From assembly GCF_027484705.1 (NCBI RefSeq), contig NZ_JAIXSL010000018.1, positions 86,506-150,505 of the forward strand: 64,000 bases of DNA, in the 5' to 3' direction. Source of the DNA: Flavobacterium sp. (GTDB lineage Bacteria; Bacteroidota; Bacteroidia; Flavobacteriales; Flavobacteriaceae). Below, piece after piece: positions 60,058-64,000 of the stretch. The notes under the pieces were generated by a model. That model was given only the letters and a program-made list of their open reading frames with translations, made no database searches and was not told the origin of the DNA. The position numbers and the translations under genes are program-made. Position 1 is the first letter of the stretch, and each line of letters starts with the position of its first letter.

Positions 60058-60078
60058 GCAAACTTTCCTTTACCTTTG
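60047..60078 (+). promoter_or_regulatory. Bacteroidota-type promoter upstream of the DUF4258 gene
   Basis: TTG (60047-60049) - N21 - TACCTTTG (60071-60078), 49 bp before ATG 60127. Confidence 0.6.
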
Positions 60079-60126
60079 CGCGCTCTGGACCATTAGGTTC
60101 GACTCAACTTTAGTTAAAAATTCAAC

Positions 60127-60501
60127 ATGAGATTACGCCACCGTTTCGCCTATTACCTGATCGGATTCACGATGGGATTGTTTTTCGTTACCGCAATGTT
60201 TATCGGAAAAGATACGCGTTGCAATTATTTTCCTAATGCCCGCGTGCTCAATGATCTCAGGAACAAACCTTTCCAATATTCCGACCGCGCCGAGCAAATT
60301 CTTTCCGAAAAGTGGATGGACAGCACTGATATCAAAAACACTTTGACTTATGGCGATGTCGATTTCGACAAAAGCAATATCGCTGTTGGAAACGGAAAGC
60401 GTTACATCATTGAAGGAAAAACTACTAAAAACCAAGCGATTATACTTGAAGTTGTCAACTATCCTGAAAAAGCAGTTTTGACGAATATCACTAAGCAATA
60501 G
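60127..60501 (+). CDS. DUF4258-like membrane-anchored protein
   Basis: N-terminal TM; 'LNDLRNKPFQYSDRAEQILSEKWMDSTDIKNTLTYGDVDFDKSN'. Confidence 0.85.
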   Translation: MRLRHRFAYYLIGFTMGLFFVTAMFIGKDTRCNYFPNARVLNDLRNKPFQYSDRAEQILSEKWMDSTDIKNTLTYGDVDFDKSNIAVGNGKRYIIEGKTTKNQAIILEVVNYPEKAVLTNITKQ

Positions 60502-60623
60502 ATTTTTTTGGCGACCCTGCCTGCCATTCCGTATTTTCAATCAATTGCTTTACAAAATTTGGTCTGATGTGATTTTAGTATTGAAATTTATTTTTTTCCA
60601 TTTCATATTAATGAACTACAAGA

Positions 60624-60654
60624 TTGTGAGGAAAAATTATTGTGCCTATATTTG
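60624..60654 (+). promoter_or_regulatory. Bacteroidota-type promoter upstream of the type B T9SS adhesin gene
   Basis: TTG (60624-60626) - N20 - TATATTTG (60647-60654), 50 bp before ATG 60705. Confidence 0.6.
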
Positions 60655-60704
60655 AAGATTGTGTTTTATATTTTCATGTTTCACATTTACTATCGTATAG
60701 TTTT

Positions 60705-63608
60705 ATGGGCAAAAAATATTCTTTATTCAGTAGCATTTTATTTCTGGCCTTTTGCTCTGTTAAGGCTCAAAACCTCATCAACAATGGTGATTTCGAAAGC
60801 GGTGGCAATGGCGTCGGGTTTAACGTCAACAGTTGTTGTTATAACGAAATCACACCTCCTTTTTCAGGCGCAACTTTAGGGGGAAATTATGCCGTGACCA
60901 ACAATCCGGTAGCCATGAATACTAATTTTTCACCGGGTGGCGATCATACCAGTGGAACCGGAAACATGCTCATCGTGGATGGAACTACTACCGGAGGCAA
61001 CCAACGTTTCTGGCGCGCGGGCAACAATGGCGGCGGAATTTGCAATTTAACGATCGGAGCTACTTATATTTTCAGTTATTGGATCAAATCGCTTTCGGTG
61101 CAGAGCAGGGCCAATATCGGTTACGAATTTAACCACGCCAACAATGTTACCTTAATTTCCGGAAGTACTTTAGCGCCTTTGCCTGCTGAGGGTTGGCAAC
61201 AAGTGATTTATAGTTTTACACCGGGCAACAACTGTGTTAATTTTGAATTGTGGAACTCCACAACGGCAGAAATCGGAAATGATTTCGCCATAGATGATGT
61301 CACGTTGACTGGCCCACCATTGCCTTTTACTTTAAATTATTCGAGTATCAATCCTTCTTGCACAGGCACTTCTGACGGCAGTATTGTAGGTTATGGTGCG
61401 GGTGGCAATGCGCCTTACGTATTTACTTTAACCGGTCCGTCGGGTAGCGTCAATAATGGCAGCGGCATTTTTACGGGATTAGCGGCAGGAAATTATTCGC
61501 TAAATATTCTTGAAGGCGCCGATGGGGAAATCACGATCAACAATATCTTATTGACCAATCCTCCTAATCTTACGGTGAGCAATCCGGTTTCAATCTGTCC
61601 GAATGGAAGCACGACATTAAGTGTCAGCGGCGGAAACGGATACACCTGGACTTCAAACCCTTTCGATGATTCTTTGGTAAGCAATAGTACAAACCCTACG
61701 GTAACACCCGATGTGACTACAACTTATACTGTAACATCAACCAGTTCAAGCAATAACAATCTTGTTTTTAATGGTGATTTTTCTGCGGGAAATATGGGGT
61801 TTGTGACCGATTATGTTTATTACAATCCGAGCAATCCGTCTGCCTTACAACGCGCTTATGGCATCACGACCAATGCTCATGACTGGTCGTCTTTTTTTTC
61901 AGATTGTACCGACCATACTTTGGGAACTGGAAATATGCTTGTGATGGATGGTTCGAACATCAATGCCGGCAATGATAAGTTTTGGTGCCAGACCATTCCG
62001 GTAACGCCCAATCAGAATTATACGTTTAGTTATTGGATCCAAACGGTTGCCTTACCGGTTCCTGCGAATATTGCTGTGGTTATTAACGGACAAACTATTG
62101 CCACCCAATTGGCTCCGGGGACGACCTGCGATTGGGAACCCCGAAATTATAACTGGTTTTCAGGAACGAATACTACAGCTCAAATTTGTCTGTATGATCG
62201 CAAAACAGATGAAATAGGAAATGATTTTGCCATTGATGACATTGCTTTTAGAGGCACTCCAAGTGCTTGTTCCCTTTCTGCATCAGTGATCGTCACGGTC
62301 AATTCGGGAGCGGTACCTGATTTTCCAACCCGTTTAAATCTTTGTTCTGGCGCTACTGCTCCCATATTGCAAGCTACTTCTCCAAACGGAATCACAGGCG
62401 TTTGGACACCGACTGTAATTAACAATACGACATCAGGCACCTACACCTTTCAACCCAACGCGAACCAATGCGGTACTTCAGTGACTTTGCAGGTAACTAT
62501 TCTGACTCCTGTCACACCCACATTCAACATCAACCCGATTTGCGAAGGAACAACTGTAAGCCCATTGCCGACGGTTTCATTAAACAACATCGCGGGATTC
62601 TGGACTCCAGCATTCGATAACACTACTACGACCACTTATACTTTCAATCCTGCGCCTGACCAATGTGGCGGCGGTACTACTTTTGAACTCGTCGTCAACC
62701 CGAAAATCACACCAACCTTCGGACCAGTCGGACCTTTTTGCGAAGGTGGCATTATCAGCGATCCGTTACCTCTTTTATCAACTGAAGGAATTTTAGGAAG
62801 CTGGTCGCCAATGTACAACAACATGGCAACTACAACCTATACTTTTACACCAAATCCCGGACAATGCGCGACCACAAACACTTTAGAGGTAGTCATTATC
62901 AATGCGAACATCATCCCCACTTTCGATTTTGGGAACACGATTACAACTTGTTTACAACCCGTCAGTGAAGTTCCGCCAATAGCGCTTCCTACAACTTCTG
63001 ACAATGGTATTCCCGGATTTTGGTCACCAGACACTATTAACTATTCCGTTTTAGGTCAAAGCATTTATACTTTCACACCCATTGTAAATACTTGTGCCTC
63101 AAATTTTATTTTGACGGTTAACATCATTGAAGCTCCAGAATTTACAATCCATGCGGGTTGTGACGGAGAGAATTTTGTTTTGAGTGTGAACCAAAATGAA
63201 GTTTCAAATGCTACTTACACTTGGTACAATGCAACCAACGAAATCATCTCGAATGCTGCTTCGATAATTATCACAGAAAAAGGAGATTTTAAAGTAATTG
63301 TAGTGAACAACAATGGCTGTAGCGTTGAACAAGTGATCAATATTCCATCGGTGTATTGCAAAATCCCAAAAGGAATTTCTCCCAATACCGATGACTTGAA
63401 TGATTTTTTCGATTTGAGTAATTTAAATGTAAAACAGTTGCAAATTTTCAATCGATATGGAACAGAAGTCTATTCCAAATCCGATTATAAAAAAGAATGG
63501 GACGGAACAACCAATAACGGAAAAGAACTACCTGACGGAACTTATTATTATGTGATTAATTTTGAAACCGGTAAATCAAAAACCGGCTGGGTATACATCA
63601 ATAAATAA
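60705..63608 (+). CDS. Large secreted adhesin-like protein with gliding-motility-associated (T9SS type B) C-terminal domain
   Basis: C-term 'IPKGISPNTDDLNDFFDLSNLNVKQLQIFNRYGTEVYSKSDYKKEWDGTTNNGKELPDGTYYYVINFETGKSKTGWVYINK'; ATG 60705 with signal peptide. Confidence 0.93.
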   Translation: MGKKYSLFSSILFLAFCSVKAQNLINNGDFESGGNGVGFNVNSCCYNEITPPFSGATLGGNYAVTNNPVAMNTNFSPGGDHTSGTGNMLIVDGTTTGGNQRFWRAGNNGGGICNLTIGATYIFSYWIKSLSVQSRANIGYEFNHANNVTLISGSTLAPLPAEGWQQVIYSFTPGNNCVNFELWNSTTAEIGNDFAIDDVTLTGPPLPFTLNYSSINPSCTGTSDGSIVGYGAGGNAPYVFTLTGPSGSVNNGSGIFTGLAAGNYSLNILEGADGEITINNILLTNPPNLTVSNPVSICPNGSTTLSVSGGNGYTWTSNPFDDSLVSNSTNPTVTPDVTTTYTVTSTSSSNNNLVFNGDFSAGNMGFVTDYVYYNPSNPSALQRAYGITTNAHDWSSFFSDCTDHTLGTGNMLVMDGSNINAGNDKFWCQTIPVTPNQNYTFSYWIQTVALPVPANIAVVINGQTIATQLAPGTTCDWEPRNYNWFSGTNTTAQICLYDRKTDEIGNDFAIDDIAFRGTPSACSLSASVIVTVNSGAVPDFPTRLNLCSGATAPILQATSPNGITGVWTPTVINNTTSGTYTFQPNANQCGTSVTLQVTILTPVTPTFNINPICEGTTVSPLPTVSLNNIAGFWTPAFDNTTTTTYTFNPAPDQCGGGTTFELVVNPKITPTFGPVGPFCEGGIISDPLPLLSTEGILGSWSPMYNNMATTTYTFTPNPGQCATTNTLEVVIINANIIPTFDFGNTITTCLQPVSEVPPIALPTTSDNGIPGFWSPDTINYSVLGQSIYTFTPIVNTCASNFILTVNIIEAPEFTIHAGCDGENFVLSVNQNEVSNATYTWYNATNEIISNAASIIITEKGDFKVIVVNNNGCSVEQVINIPSVYCKIPKGISPNTDDLNDFFDLSNLNVKQLQIFNRYGTEVYSKSDYKKEWDGTTNNGKELPDGTYYYVINFETGKSKTGWVYINK

Positions 63609-63644
63609 TATTCTATATTGTATGAAATTTTTAAAACGCAAGCC

Positions 63645-64000
63645 ATGAAAAAAACCTATTTCATCTTACTCTTCGCCACGTTGTTGGGTATCGACGCCAA
63701 CGCCCAGCAAGACCCGCACTACACGCAGTATATGTATAATATGAACGTGATTAATCCGGCCTACGCAGGTTCGAAAGAGAATTTGTCTTTCGGATTGTTA
63801 TACAGAAAACAATGGGTAGACATCGAAGACGCTCCGGCAACCTTCTCACTTTCAGGATCATTGCCTGTCGGGAAAAATGTCGGTGTCGGACTTTCGATAA
63901 TCTCTGATAAAATTGGCCCCGTGGAAGAAAACAATGTGTATGGTGATTTCTCGTATACATTGAATTTAGGTGGCGAACACCGTCTGGCTTTTGGTTTGAA
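63645..64000 (+). CDS. PorP/SprF family T9SS membrane protein, 5' portion (runs off the window)
   Basis: 'MKKTYFILLFATLLGIDANAQQDPHYTQYMYNMNVINPAYAGSKENLSFGLLYRKQWVDIEDAPATFSLSGSLPVGKNVGVGLSIISDKIGPVEENN'. Confidence 0.94.
   Translation, partial: MKKTYFILLFATLLGIDANAQQDPHYTQYMYNMNVINPAYAGSKENLSFGLLYRKQWVDIEDAPATFSLSGSLPVGKNVGVGLSIISDKIGPVEENNVYGDFSYTLNLGGEHRLAFGL

Overview
This 64 kb window is chromosomal sequence that looks like a Flavobacteriaceae (Flavobacterium-like) genome. The supporting signs are AT-rich intergenic regions, TAnnTTTG promoters, type IX secretion (T9SS) sorting domains and the Bacteroidota-typical families present. I call about 58 CDSs. They include three PAS/HisKA-type hybrid-less kinases, a LytS/LytTR pair, miaE, a TonB-dependent receptor, a BlaR1/BlaI-like pair, glyA, fahA, an ABC exporter, nhaA, a VIT1-like transporter, an RND efflux operon, ytxJ and clpB. 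They also include an M1 peptidase, the porX-tsaE-ald-DUF4258 block, several T9SS type A/B cargo proteins, and the 5' end of a PorP/SprF gene at the right edge. I saw no rRNA, tRNA, CRISPR array, IS element or prophage. No obvious defence island is present. The most interesting items are: (i) two long structured intergenic elements (about 12602-12695 and 46069-46162) that look like dispersed family members; (ii) a kinase whose whole N-terminus is a 21-aa (heptad-multiple) repeat array, including one unit shortened by exactly one heptad; (iii) a LytS-type kinase with a 44-aa (4x11) coiled-coil duplication; (iv) a Kelch propeller with a jelly-roll-like domain apparently nested in a blade; (v) a double-propeller secreted protein with seven RCC1 blades; (vi) a free-standing PorE/OmpA-family-like TPR module; and (vii) a membrane-tethered LuxR-HTH regulator next to DUF4199. 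All family names come from reading the translations by eye. No database search was run.
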